Positions 1 to 5,742 of a stretch of DNA of 7,732 nt are shown in pieces. The stretch is from Nitrososphaerota archaeon (lineage in GTDB: Archaea; Thermoproteota; Nitrososphaeria; Nitrososphaerales; JAPUIC01), in NCBI GenBank assembly GCA_027297425.1, contig JAPUIC010000104.1, positions 1 to 7,732 of the forward strand, in the 5' to 3' direction. The notes beneath the pieces are model-generated. The model did no database searches. It worked only from the letters and a program-made list of their open reading frames with translations, and was not told where the DNA came from. A program made the translations under genes and the position numbers. Position 1 is the first letter of the stretch. Each line of letters begins with the position of its first letter.

Positions 1-13
1 TTTGGGAAATATC

Positions 14-21
14 TTTTTAAG
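14..21 (+). promoter_or_regulatory. Candidate box A for the first zinc ribbon gene
   Basis: A T-rich element (TTTTTAAG) is centred about 27 bp upstream of the TTG at 45. That is the usual box A to transcription start distance in archaea, and it would make the mRNA leaderless. No Shine-Dalgarno sequence is visible between it and the TTG. The call rests on spacing and composition only. Confidence 0.4.
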
Positions 22-44
22 TTGTCGAGTCAGCTGAATATCAC

Positions 45-212
45 TTGCCTCTAGAGGTAGTATGTGGCGCCTGTGATGAAGTTCTGTATAAGGGTTCAGA
101 CTTTAAGAGTCCTCGTGAAGTGTTGAAGATGCTAGGTGGTAGATGTAACAAATGTGGCGAGGCGTTGAGCACGAGCGAGTTCAGTATAGATATTACTTCC
201 ACTGGGTCATGA
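45..212 (+). CDS. Small zinc ribbon protein, 55 aa, function unknown
   Basis: This short reading frame has two CxxC pairs, Cys7/Cys10 (CGAC) and Cys34/Cys37 (CNKC), 23 residues apart. That is the layout of a rubredoxin-like zinc ribbon that would bind one Zn(II) through four cysteines. The segment between them (VLYKGSDFKSP) is polar and ordinary. There is no membrane segment or signal peptide, so the protein should be cytosolic. The frame has a stop at 18-20, so the gene does not run in from the left edge. TTG at 45 is the only recognised start codon in the frame before the first CxxC, and the box A at 14-21 places transcription start almost on it. The specific role cannot be read from sequence; small zinc ribbons of this kind often act in nucleic-acid or protein binding. 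It converges on the methyltransferase gene. The zinc ribbon call is firm and the exact start moderate. Confidence 0.72.
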   Translation: MPLEVVCGACDEVLYKGSDFKSPREVLKMLGGRCNKCGEALSTSEFSIDITSTGS

Positions 213-225
213 TCTAGAGCTACTA

Positions 226-240
226 GGTAACTAGATTACC
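226..240 (+). terminator. Weak stem-loop between convergent genes
   Basis: A perfect 5-bp inverted repeat (GGTAA, loop CTAGA, TTACC) lies 13 bp past the zinc ribbon stop codon and is followed by a pyrimidine-rich run (CTTCCCTTT). It could help end transcription of the upstream gene. The stem is short and the tract is not a clean T run, so support is weak. Confidence 0.25.
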
Positions 241-269
241 ACTTCCCTTTACTGCGTTCTAAAGATATC

Positions 270-992
270 TTACTGCAGCGTATCTTTCTTGCAGTTAATT
301 ACGACCGCCCCTCCCATCATCTTGGACAGGACATCAACCTCTAAGAAGACACTCTTCATCATCTCTGTGAGCTCACTATTGAGGGGCAACCGCTTATACG
401 TAGTATATAGTGCTGCAAAAAGTCGACCCTTTCTTCCTACCGCGATAGTTGCCAATATTACTGCTAAATATCTCCAGTAGATACTTACAAAGAAGCGAGA
501 AATGCTACCATTAGGCTTACCAAGGTCGACTACTGTCAGCCTACCTTCCCTCGTGAGGACACCGGATATCTCGTTAAGCGCTTCGTGGAGATCCCTAGCA
601 TCTCTTAGAGCATATCCCATGATAACAGAGTTGAATGTATTTTGACGGAATGGCATCATTTCGAAGAGTCCTCTAACATACAGGCAACGCTCACCAAGGA
701 GCCTAGATTTAGAAACTTCTAACATTGGTTGAAGGGCGTCTAGCAGGATTATTTCCTTGACCTTAGGCACAAACTGAATAGTAAGTTCTGACATCCTTCC
801 CAGACCGGAACCCGCGTCCAACACTAGATCCATCGGCCTTACCCCATTCTCTATGCCTTTCTTCCTATGTGGGATATCCAAGCCTAGGGATATCGCTCGA
901 TTAGCACGGTCATAGACATCGATGACCTCTCCTAAGACATCGATGACGCCCTGCCACTGTTCTCGAAGGCCTCCTGTTCTGGTCTTATCCAA
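270..992 (-). CDS. SAM-dependent methyltransferase, UbiE/MenG (COQ5)-like
   Basis: This is a class I methyltransferase related to UbiE/MenG, the family that methylates ring carbons of menaquinone and ubiquinone precursors. Numbered from an upstream TTG at 1070, it shows motif I binding S-adenosylmethionine (LVLDAGSGLGRM, residues 82-93) and an acidic residue ending strand 2 (D111). A UbiE-like block MPFRQNTFNSVIMGYALR (139-156) is followed by VLTREGRLTVVDLGKP (171-186). The C-terminus also resembles UbiE: a YWRYL segment, an RLP motif, then GGAVVINCKK. No methyl acceptor can be assigned from the sequence; a role in archaeal quinone synthesis is inferred from family only. The frame extends to a TTG at 1070 (266 aa), but that start has no visible ribosome site or promoter and would run across the regulator's promoter. 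TTG at 992 gives 240 aa, keeps the whole fold, and sits about 35 bp downstream of a minus-strand box A. I prefer 992. The gene is divergent from the TrmB regulator. Confidence 0.85.
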   Translation of the reverse strand: MDKTRTGGLREQWQGVIDVLGEVIDVYDRANRAISLGLDIPHRKKGIENGVRPMDLVLDAGSGLGRMSELTIQFVPKVKEIILLDALQPMLEVSKSRLLGERCLYVRGLFEMMPFRQNTFNSVIMGYALRDARDLHEALNEISGVLTREGRLTVVDLGKPNGSISRFFVSIYWRYLAVILATIAVGRKGRLFAALYTTYKRLPLNSELTEMMKSVFLEVDVLSKMMGGAVVINCKKDTLQ

Positions 993-1023
993 GGTTCTAA
1001 AGAAAAATGCAAGTTCCTTACAT

Positions 1024-1031
1024 CTTATATC
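1024..1031. promoter_or_regulatory. Shared divergent box A (methyltransferase / TrmB regulator)
   Basis: CTTATATC reads as a TATA-like element on both strands. On the plus strand it predicts a start near 1054, giving the TrmB gene a leader of about 34 nt that holds its ribosome site. On the minus strand it reads GATATAAG after a purine-rich, BRE-like GAGGAA and predicts a start near 1000, a few bases before the TTG at 992. It may serve either or both directions. This is inferred from spacing. Confidence 0.4.
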
Positions 1032-1075
1032 TTCCTCTACATTTTCATAGGAAAGAGATATCTCAATCAATCTAT

Positions 1076-1082
1076 GGAGGTG
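1076..1082 (+). promoter_or_regulatory. Shine-Dalgarno that fixes the TrmB start
   Basis: GGAGGTG, complementary to the 3' end of 16S rRNA, lies five bases before the ATG at 1088. It is the only strong ribosome binding site in the window. It shows that translation begins at 1088 rather than at the in-frame ATG 27 codons upstream. Confidence 0.75.
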
Positions 1083-1087
1083 TTAGA

Positions 1088-1861
1088 ATGCCTAGGAGAT
1101 CAGTAGACCCGGATATCATCCTGAGAGATGCTTACAAGCTCAATCTCTACGAAGCTAAAGCGTACCGGGCCATAATAAGAGAACCACTCACACCGAAACA
1201 GGCCTCTTCTATTTCTGGGGTGCCGATGCCTAGAATATATGATATCCTAAAGAGCCTAAGCGAGAAAGGATTCGCAGAACGGATTGGGGATGGCTACCAG
1301 GGTTCACCGCCGGAAATCGCTCTGGATTTTAGGAGTGAGCAGCTTAGGAATCAATTTGCTGAAGAAGAAGGGAAGCGGGTTCAGGCGAAAGCGGATCTTT
1401 TTGAGGCATTATCATCGGGTGATGGACCTATTGAGACTACCCAAGAAGTAGTAATCTTAAGGGGTATAATGACTATAGTAAAGAAGTTCTCAGATATTTT
1501 TAGGGACTCAGATAATTCTATCTTAATGATTAGGAAGGGTATCGAAGCGAAGACACTCTTTCAATCATATATCAGCGAGATTCGAACTACAAACAAGAGC
1601 CTCAAGATCCTCATTCCGGATGAAGCCAGAATAACAAAAGAAGAGAAGGCCTTTTTCAAGGCCTCAGGAGTATCTGTAAGACGCTGTCCGTCTATAATCT
1701 TTGATCTTATGATCGCAGATCGAGATCTTATCATAGGTGTCCCCGACCCTTCGAGCTCAGAGGTGTTTCACTCTATCGCGTTATGGATTAGAAGTCCAAA
1801 CTTTGCGAAGGCGCTAAGAGAGACGGTTCTCGATATCTGGAATGATTCTAAGAAATTATGA
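1088..1861 (+). CDS. TrmB-family transcriptional regulator, 257 aa
   Basis: This is a DNA-binding regulator of the archaeal TrmB family. Residues about 10-75 form a winged helix-turn-helix, starting LRDAYKLNLYEAKAYRAII. The recognition region SSISGVPMPRIYDILKSL and the wing EKGFAERIG are the classic TrmB signature. A charged linker (about 85-112) leads to a C-terminal effector-type domain (about 118-257), with hydrophobic strands such as LKILIP, IIFDLMIADRDLIIGVPD and HSIALWI. This resembles the PLD-like fold to which TrmB proteins bind sugars or other small ligands. No ligand can be named. The start at ATG 1088 is set by GGAGGTG five bases upstream; an earlier in-frame ATG would add 27 poorly structured residues that cross the promoter. 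It is divergent from the methyltransferase and 76 bp ahead of the UPF0182 gene, so both neighbours are candidate targets, as is autoregulation. Confidence 0.88.
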   Translation: MPRRSVDPDIILRDAYKLNLYEAKAYRAIIREPLTPKQASSISGVPMPRIYDILKSLSEKGFAERIGDGYQGSPPEIALDFRSEQLRNQFAEEEGKRVQAKADLFEALSSGDGPIETTQEVVILRGIMTIVKKFSDIFRDSDNSILMIRKGIEAKTLFQSYISEIRTTNKSLKILIPDEARITKEEKAFFKASGVSVRRCPSIIFDLMIADRDLIIGVPDPSSSEVFHSIALWIRSPNFAKALRETVLDIWNDSKKL

Positions 1862-1887
1862 TCTGACTCTGAAATGACCAGTTTTAG

Positions 1888-1907
1888 AACAGTTTAAAAA
1901 TACTGTT
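1888..1907 (+). promoter_or_regulatory. Candidate operator dyad upstream of the UPF0182 gene
   Basis: A perfect 6-bp inverted repeat, AACAGT then ACTGTT, is separated by the 8-bp AT spacer TTAAAAAT. It covers or abuts both possible box A elements of the downstream gene, and a related half site (CAGTTTTA) lies at 1879-1886. A regulator bound here would block the basal factors. The TrmB protein encoded just upstream is the obvious candidate, but nothing in the sequence proves it. Confidence 0.4.
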
Positions 1908-1912
1908 AAATA
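1906..1912 (+). promoter_or_regulatory. Candidate box A for the UPF0182 gene
   Basis: TTAAATA is centred 29 bp before the ATG at 1938, predicting a leaderless or nearly leaderless mRNA. A second AT-rich candidate, TTTAAAAA at 1893-1900, would instead give a leader of about 15 nt. There is no Shine-Dalgarno sequence before the ATG, which fits a leaderless transcript. Confidence 0.5.
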
Positions 1913-1937
1913 CTCGTGGATAGTCGGTTCAAAGATT

Positions 1938-4814
1938 ATGGCGAGTGAGTTACCACAGATTAACTTCCTTTCGAATCCTCGAAATGTGAAGTTGATAGTA
2001 ATCGGGGTAGTTGCTCTCTTTTTGGTCTTCGCTATTGGCGGCTCGTTCGTCTTCTTCTATCTGAATGTTCTAGAGTTTGGCGACGTATACGTACGACCTA
2101 TCTATTTTGAAGTCATCGGTGGGTTAGTTCTTAGTACGATAGCACTCTTTAGGCTAGACATCCTTCATAGAAGATCGCTTACCTGGTGGATCATGCGACT
2201 GGGAATCCGTCTCATCCGCGAAAAGGGTTTGGTAGAACAGATGCCCCTTGACTACTTGGACTTTAAGCAGTTCAAGATGGGTGTGATGGGTTTTATCGCC
2301 TGGCAGTTTACTAAGCTGTTTGTAGGTGTACTATTCTTCGGCAATCTTCTATTCGGAATGGCTCTCCTCGGGATGTCGAAAGGCTGGGAAGCTAACCTAG
2401 GAAGCCTCTGGGCTATCTTTAAGCTACCCTTCCAGCAGATAGCTCTAGATCCAACTATCACTCAGACCACGGTTATTCCGATGATCCCAGCCTTAATGCT
2501 GGTTGTTACCCCATTACTGGGTGCATTTGCGATTAGACTGATCTTACTGTTCGGAATTACAGAAATTGCAAGGATAGTTACGCCGACCCCTGATGAGATT
2601 ACCGGGGAAAAGATGAATATAGGCTGGAGGGTCCCGATAATTGAGCTAATAATAGGAGTCGCGTTGTTATGGGCCATGTTCAATACGTTCTTCATTTCGT
2701 TTATTGATTTCAATACTAAATTTGCTATCATAGGTCTAGGTATCGCCGGTACCTTCTTCATAGTCTTCTCGTTACTCGATCGGAAGAGGCTTGCCTTCGC
2801 TAGGTTGGCTCAGAAGAGGTTCACTCTGCAGTTTGCGGCCATAGTGATAGTTGCTCTACTGATCGGATCAACAATGGTAGTACAGAGTAGCATCGCAGAT
2901 GCACGAAAGATCGAATATCTGGGGCCTTACACGACCCAAGAGATAGCAGTGAATGGATTCTTTGCACAATTAGATGAGGTTGAAGTAGTACCATATGAAT
3001 TCAGAACGACACCAATCGCTCGGAGTGAAATTAATAGTGAAGTAGAAGATAACATAGAGCTTCTTGAGAAGGTACGTCTCTGGGATTGGTCTGCTGCCTT
3101 TGCGAAGCTTAAACCTGAGATAGGCCTTATTCCATTTGTAGACTTCCGCGATTCGGATATCATTAGGTTCAACGGTACCCTCTTTTGGAGTGCTTCTATG
3201 AAGCCCATTCTACCCTCATCGGTAAGAGCAGATGATGCTTGGTTTAATCAACATCTAGTCTATACTCATGTACCGAACGGATTTCTCCTTCTTAACGGAC
3301 AAGAAGGCACGATCGTCGACTCTTCTGAGCACTTTGACCAAAGACGGATCTACTATGGTGAAGGAGGCCTCCTAGAAGAGACCTGGATGGCTTATCCTAC
3401 AGATAGGGTGAAAAGTGATGAGCTCGGAGGCTTTACCTACGATGGAGGGGGTGGACTAACTGTTCCTCCACCATTAAGTTGGTTCTTCGATTCGAACTTC
3501 TTCTTTGCGTTCAGGGATACAGATGTTCAACTTCTTCGATTTAGAGACGTCCACGACAGGATGACACTCTTATTCCCGTTCCTCGCTAACTTTCTTGAGG
3601 GAACCCGAGGACAGGGTGATATCGATATGATCCCTGTCAGGGACAATAGTGGAAACACGTTTTGGCTCTACCCACTGATAGTAGAACTTGATGGTAACCG
3701 AGTTCCTTGGAGCAGCGGAAATAAACTGATGAGGCTGATGGGATATTCCATCATCGATATCTTTACTGGAGAGATGCGTATCCTTCTCATAGGGGATGAC
3801 TTCTTCACTTCCCTATTCGAAACGACATATGCCGATGTAGATGGAATCGAGATAATCCGAGAGACACCGGACTGGCTGAAGGACCAGCTGAAGTATCCAG
3901 AGCAACTCTTCTTTTGGAGAGTATCGATGTTCAATTTCTACCATGTCGAAGATGCGGAGATCTTCATTAACGCTCGAGAGTTCTTTGAGATCCCTCAGGG
4001 TCTAGAAACGTTCTATATCTTCGCGGAGCCTCCTGGCTTTGAAGAGCCTACATACATGGGCTTACTCTCACTGGAACTGAGAGGATCTGGAGGACGTAAC
4101 TTGGCAGGGTATATGACGGTTGGTAACGAGTTCGACCAATTTGGTGATCTGAGGTTTTATGCTGTTCCTTTAGACTCTGAAACGAAGTTACTTGGACCAA
4201 GTGCTGTAGTAGAGGCTCTTGAGAAAGACTCACAATTCCGACAGTTGAGGACCCTCCTTAGAGAACCACGGTTGGGTGACAATATCCTTTACAGGGTAGG
4301 ATCTCATGATGTCTACTTCATCCCCATATATACTGCTGGAGAAGGCGGAGTAGTAGCAGAATTGGCTGCGGTAGCAGCTGTTGGTGCCCTCTTCACCGGA
4401 GAAATAAATATCGGGTTATCATTATCTGCATTGACCGCGGAAGATGCGTTCAGGGCTTATCTAGCCCAAACTACTGGCCTTAAAGCCGCTCCTATTGAGA
4501 TAGTGGTCGAGACTGAGGAGCAGAAGAGCAAATTCGAACAGGTCCTCGACATGTTCAACACTAGAAATGTTACTGTTGTTAATGTTGATGCCGTCAATCC
4601 TAACCTAACCTTCTTGGAAGGAAATCTAACTTTCAACTCTCAAGAGGATTTCTCTAATATAGAGGAAATAATATTTCAATTCGTAGAGGAGCGCGTAGAT
4701 GGTGAGACTGTATTGATGTGGGTACAGGATCAGAGGTTCTTCTTTGGAGCCGTAACAAGTGTGAATGGCGTAGTTGAACTACATTACTTGGTCATCACTT
4801 TTGGCCAAGATTAA
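1938..4814 (+). CDS. UPF0182 (COG1615) family membrane protein, 958 aa
   Basis: This is a large integral membrane protein of the uncharacterised UPF0182 family; its biochemical role is unknown. About seven hydrophobic helices fill the N-terminal third: near residues 18-42, 54-72, 113-146, 178-208, 232-256, 262-280 and 297-316. A long soluble region of about 640 residues follows and should lie outside the cytoplasm by family topology. Family landmarks are the VRLWDW block (379-384), NQHLVYTHVPNGFLL (437-451), RRIYYGEGG (469-477), a Gly-rich YDGGGGL (501-507), DVHDRMTLLFPFL (537-549), FWLYPLIVELDGNRVPWS (575-592) and QLFFWRVSMFNFYHVED (656-672). The last ~100 residues (about 855-958) differ from the acidic tail I recall in bacterial members and look like a small alpha/beta domain. 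The length is near the usual family size. ATG 1938 is the natural start because the hydrophobic region begins shortly after. The gene lies 76 bp downstream of the TrmB gene with its own promoter and dyad. Confidence 0.87.
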   Translation: MASELPQINFLSNPRNVKLIVIGVVALFLVFAIGGSFVFFYLNVLEFGDVYVRPIYFEVIGGLVLSTIALFRLDILHRRSLTWWIMRLGIRLIREKGLVEQMPLDYLDFKQFKMGVMGFIAWQFTKLFVGVLFFGNLLFGMALLGMSKGWEANLGSLWAIFKLPFQQIALDPTITQTTVIPMIPALMLVVTPLLGAFAIRLILLFGITEIARIVTPTPDEITGEKMNIGWRVPIIELIIGVALLWAMFNTFFISFIDFNTKFAIIGLGIAGTFFIVFSLLDRKRLAFARLAQKRFTLQFAAIVIVALLIGSTMVVQSSIADARKIEYLGPYTTQEIAVNGFFAQLDEVEVVPYEFRTTPIARSEINSEVEDNIELLEKVRLWDWSAAFAKLKPEIGLIPFVDFRDSDIIRFNGTLFWSASMKPILPSSVRADDAWFNQHLVYTHVPNGFLLLNGQEGTIVDSSEHFDQRRIYYGEGGLLEETWMAYPTDRVKSDELGGFTYDGGGGLTVPPPLSWFFDSNFFFAFRDTDVQLLRFRDVHDRMTLLFPFLANFLEGTRGQGDIDMIPVRDNSGNTFWLYPLIVELDGNRVPWSSGNKLMRLMGYSIIDIFTGEMRILLIGDDFFTSLFETTYADVDGIEIIRETPDWLKDQLKYPEQLFFWRVSMFNFYHVEDAEIFINAREFFEIPQGLETFYIFAEPPGFEEPTYMGLLSLELRGSGGRNLAGYMTVGNEFDQFGDLRFYAVPLDSETKLLGPSAVVEALEKDSQFRQLRTLLREPRLGDNILYRVGSHDVYFIPIYTAGEGGVVAELAAVAAVGALFTGEINIGLSLSALTAEDAFRAYLAQTTGLKAAPIEIVVETEEQKSKFEQVLDMFNTRNVTVVNVDAVNPNLTFLEGNLTFNSQEDFSNIEEIIFQFVEERVDGETVLMWVQDQRFFFGAVTSVNGVVELHYLVITFGQD

Positions 4815-4832
4815 ATTAAAGATATTAAGCCC

Positions 4833-4837
4833 TATAA
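4833..4837 (+). promoter_or_regulatory. Candidate box A for the membrane Hsp20-like gene
   Basis: TATAA inside CCTATAACG is centred 29 bp before the ATG at 4864 and fits a leaderless start. It lies in the 49-bp AT-rich gap after the UPF0182 stop, so this gene can be expressed on its own. No strong Shine-Dalgarno sequence is present. Confidence 0.45.
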
Positions 4838-4863
4838 CGTAATTTAATGTAGGTTAATGCAGG

Positions 4864-5340
4864 ATGGATTTTAAAGGAATGCGCGGAAAACCAAGAAATG
4901 AAGCTCCCAGCAATATAATGTTGGCCGTTTTGATTATTGGTGTAATTGTTATTGGTGTAATTCTCATGCTCCTAGTTCGAGTGCAGCGTGGACTTCTTGG
5001 GATTATATTGGCCGCACTTGCTTCCGGTTTGCTAATCTACTGGCTACGCGAAGTCAGGAGTATAGTCAAACAGGAGTTTTCTAGTGATGGGGTTAACAGA
5101 TCCAAGCCCGAATGGAACTATGACCTAATGGAGATGAAAGATGAGGTTACTCTTGTAGCTGATGTTCCAGGACCAGAAGAAGAAATTAAGGTTCAATTAG
5201 AAGGTGAAAAGTTGGAGATACGAGGAGGCAATAACTTCTCCAAGACTGTAAAGCTTCCGAAGATCCTTAACATCCTGAATACTAATTACCTTAATGGCGT
5301 TTTAGAAGTTAAGCTGAAGCGAGATGTTTCTAAAAAATAA
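4864..5340 (+). CDS. Membrane-anchored alpha-crystallin/Hsp20-like protein, 158 aa
   Basis: The protein has two parts. Residues 18-38 and 43-60 are hydrophobic helices separated by a short basic turn (RVQRG), giving a hairpin with both ends on the same side. The basic N-terminus (GMRGKPRNE) and the LREVR after the second helix suggest both ends are cytosolic. Residues about 83-153 match a compact alpha-crystallin domain: WNYDLMEMKDEVTLVADVPG, then KVQLEGEKLEIRGG, FSKTVKLP, and the hallmark A-x-x-x-n-G-x-L-type element NYLNGVLEVKLKR (141-153). Small heat-shock proteins hold unfolding clients; a membrane-tethered version could act at the membrane surface, which is inference. The domain is on the short side and I see no C-terminal IxI motif after the last strand, so normal oligomer assembly may be absent. 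ATG 4864 directly precedes the first helix. The gene converges on the small zinc ribbon gene, 21 bp away. Confidence 0.78.
   Translation: MDFKGMRGKPRNEAPSNIMLAVLIIGVIVIGVILMLLVRVQRGLLGIILAALASGLLIYWLREVRSIVKQEFSSDGVNRSKPEWNYDLMEMKDEVTLVADVPGPEEEIKVQLEGEKLEIRGGNNFSKTVKLPKILNILNTNYLNGVLEVKLKRDVSKK
4934..4962 (+). repeat. Tandem 15-bp duplication inside a transmembrane helix
   Basis: Two copies of TTATTGGTGTAATT lie 15 bp apart with one base between them. They keep the reading frame and encode the IIGVIVIGVI stretch of the first membrane helix. This is likely a small internal duplication tolerated because the result is simply more hydrophobic helix. Confidence 0.6.
5331..5340 (-). terminator. 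T-rich terminator for the 44-aa zinc ribbon gene
   Basis: Read on the minus strand this is TTATTTTTTA, 22-31 bp past the zinc ribbon stop. It is preceded by a short stem-loop (TATTC, loop, GAATA at 5346-5359). U-rich tracts are the usual archaeal termination signal. It overlaps the last codons of the convergent Hsp20-like gene, so the two transcripts may overlap slightly. Confidence 0.45.
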
Positions 5341-5361
5341 TTAGTTATTCAATAGAATAGC

Positions 5362-5496
5362 TTAGGCGAACGGCTCTAACCACGTTTCATCACAGTCCAG
5401 GCAGACCCTCTTACCTACAAGTGATATTGATCCTCCCATATTCTCAATGGGTACTAATCTGTACGCAGCACCATCACATTTTGGACATCGGTTCAT
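5362..5496 (-). CDS. Tiny zinc ribbon protein, 44 aa, function unknown
   Basis: This complete small gene on the minus strand begins ATG and ends TAA. It has two CxxC pairs, CPKC at Cys4/Cys7 and CLDC at Cys32/Cys35, 24 residues apart, as in a single rubredoxin-like zinc ribbon. The ending DETWLEPFA, an acidic-aromatic stretch after the second pair, is a layout I associate with small archaeal zinc ribbons. There is no membrane segment, so it is likely cytosolic. No role can be assigned; nucleic-acid or protein contacts are possible. The four cysteines at ribbon spacing make chance very unlikely despite the short length. An AT-rich box A candidate sits about 25 bp upstream and there is no Shine-Dalgarno sequence, so the mRNA is probably leaderless. 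It is transcribed toward the Hsp20-like gene and away from the repeat-rich intergenic region. Confidence 0.75.
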   Translation of the reverse strand: MNRCPKCDGAAYRLVPIENMGGSISLVGKRVCLDCDETWLEPFA

Positions 5497-5508
5497 TAGA
5501 TTGTTTAG

Positions 5509-5520
5509 AGTAGAGTGATT
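5509..5520 (+). repeat. 12-bp direct repeat, copy 1
   Basis: AGTAGAGTGATT is repeated exactly at 5602-5613, 93 bp away. This copy lies just upstream of the 44-aa zinc ribbon gene and overlaps its likely promoter. The match extends imperfectly one or two bases further, with AAG here against GAG in the other copy. Confidence 0.6.
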
Positions 5521-5526
5521 AAGCAA
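5517..5526 (-). promoter_or_regulatory. Candidate box A for the 44-aa zinc ribbon gene
   Basis: Read on the minus strand, TTTGCTTAAT is centred about 25 bp before the ATG at 5496, matching a leaderless archaeal promoter. One copy of the 12-bp direct repeat (5509-5520) overlaps it, so that repeat could be part of its control. Confidence 0.4.
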
Positions 5527-5601
5527 ATAATGAACAAGGGAAAAAAATTACAACGAATTTGTCAAATTGTCTTACTGCTCTCTAGATTCAGTTGGTGGGA
5601 A

Positions 5602-5613
5602 AGTAGAGTGATT
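5602..5613 (+). repeat. 12-bp direct repeat, copy 2
   Basis: This is the second exact copy of AGTAGAGTGATT. It ends four bases before the first unit of the 10-bp array, so it may mark the edge of the same control region or duplication. Confidence 0.6.
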
Positions 5614-5617
5614 GAGA

Positions 5618-5686
5618 CGTTCTATTTCGTTCTATCACGTTCCCGACCGTTCTTAACCATTCCAGACCGTTCTAGACGTTCTATTA
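5618..5686 (+). repeat. Seven-unit tandem array with 10-bp period (CGTTC core)
   Basis: Units begin at 5618, 5628, 5638, 5648, 5658, 5668 and 5677. The consensus is CGTTCTNNNN: five of seven units have CGTTCT, one has CGTTCC and one CATTCC. The variable last four bases (ATTT, ATCA, CGAC, TAAC, AGAC and so on) mean this is not a simple microsatellite. The period is one helical turn, so all cores face the same side of the DNA. Such phased arrays suit cooperative protein binding, but no binding protein can be named. It lies 122-190 bp upstream of the zinc ribbon gene and well past the 3' end of the tRNA. Confidence 0.7.
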
Positions 5687-5700
5687 TGACAGGAGTCACC

Positions 5701-5730
5701 ATTCATTATTCTCAGCAAGGAGTAATGAAT
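5701..5730 (+). repeat. Inverted repeat, stem-loop A
   Basis: ATTCATTA and TAATGAAT form a perfect 8-bp inverted repeat. In RNA the stem could extend four more pairs including two G-U pairs, leaving a 6-base loop. It starts 15 bp after the 10-bp array. There is no T tract after it on the plus strand, so it does not look like an ordinary terminator. Confidence 0.55.
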
Positions 5731-5742
5731 AGACGGATAACA

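Noticed and set aside
289..480. 63-codon plus-strand frame opposite the methyltransferase
   Set aside because: It is entirely antisense to a well-supported conserved gene, and its protein has no family features.
1007..1087. 27-codon upstream extension of the TrmB regulator
   Set aside because: The strong GGAGGTG at 1076-1082 places the start at 1088. The extension overlaps the shared promoter and does not resemble a TrmB N-terminus.
2252..3934. Several minus-strand frames of 69-99 codons
   Set aside because: All lie antisense inside the UPF0182 gene and lack any domain signal; they are by-products of its codon composition.
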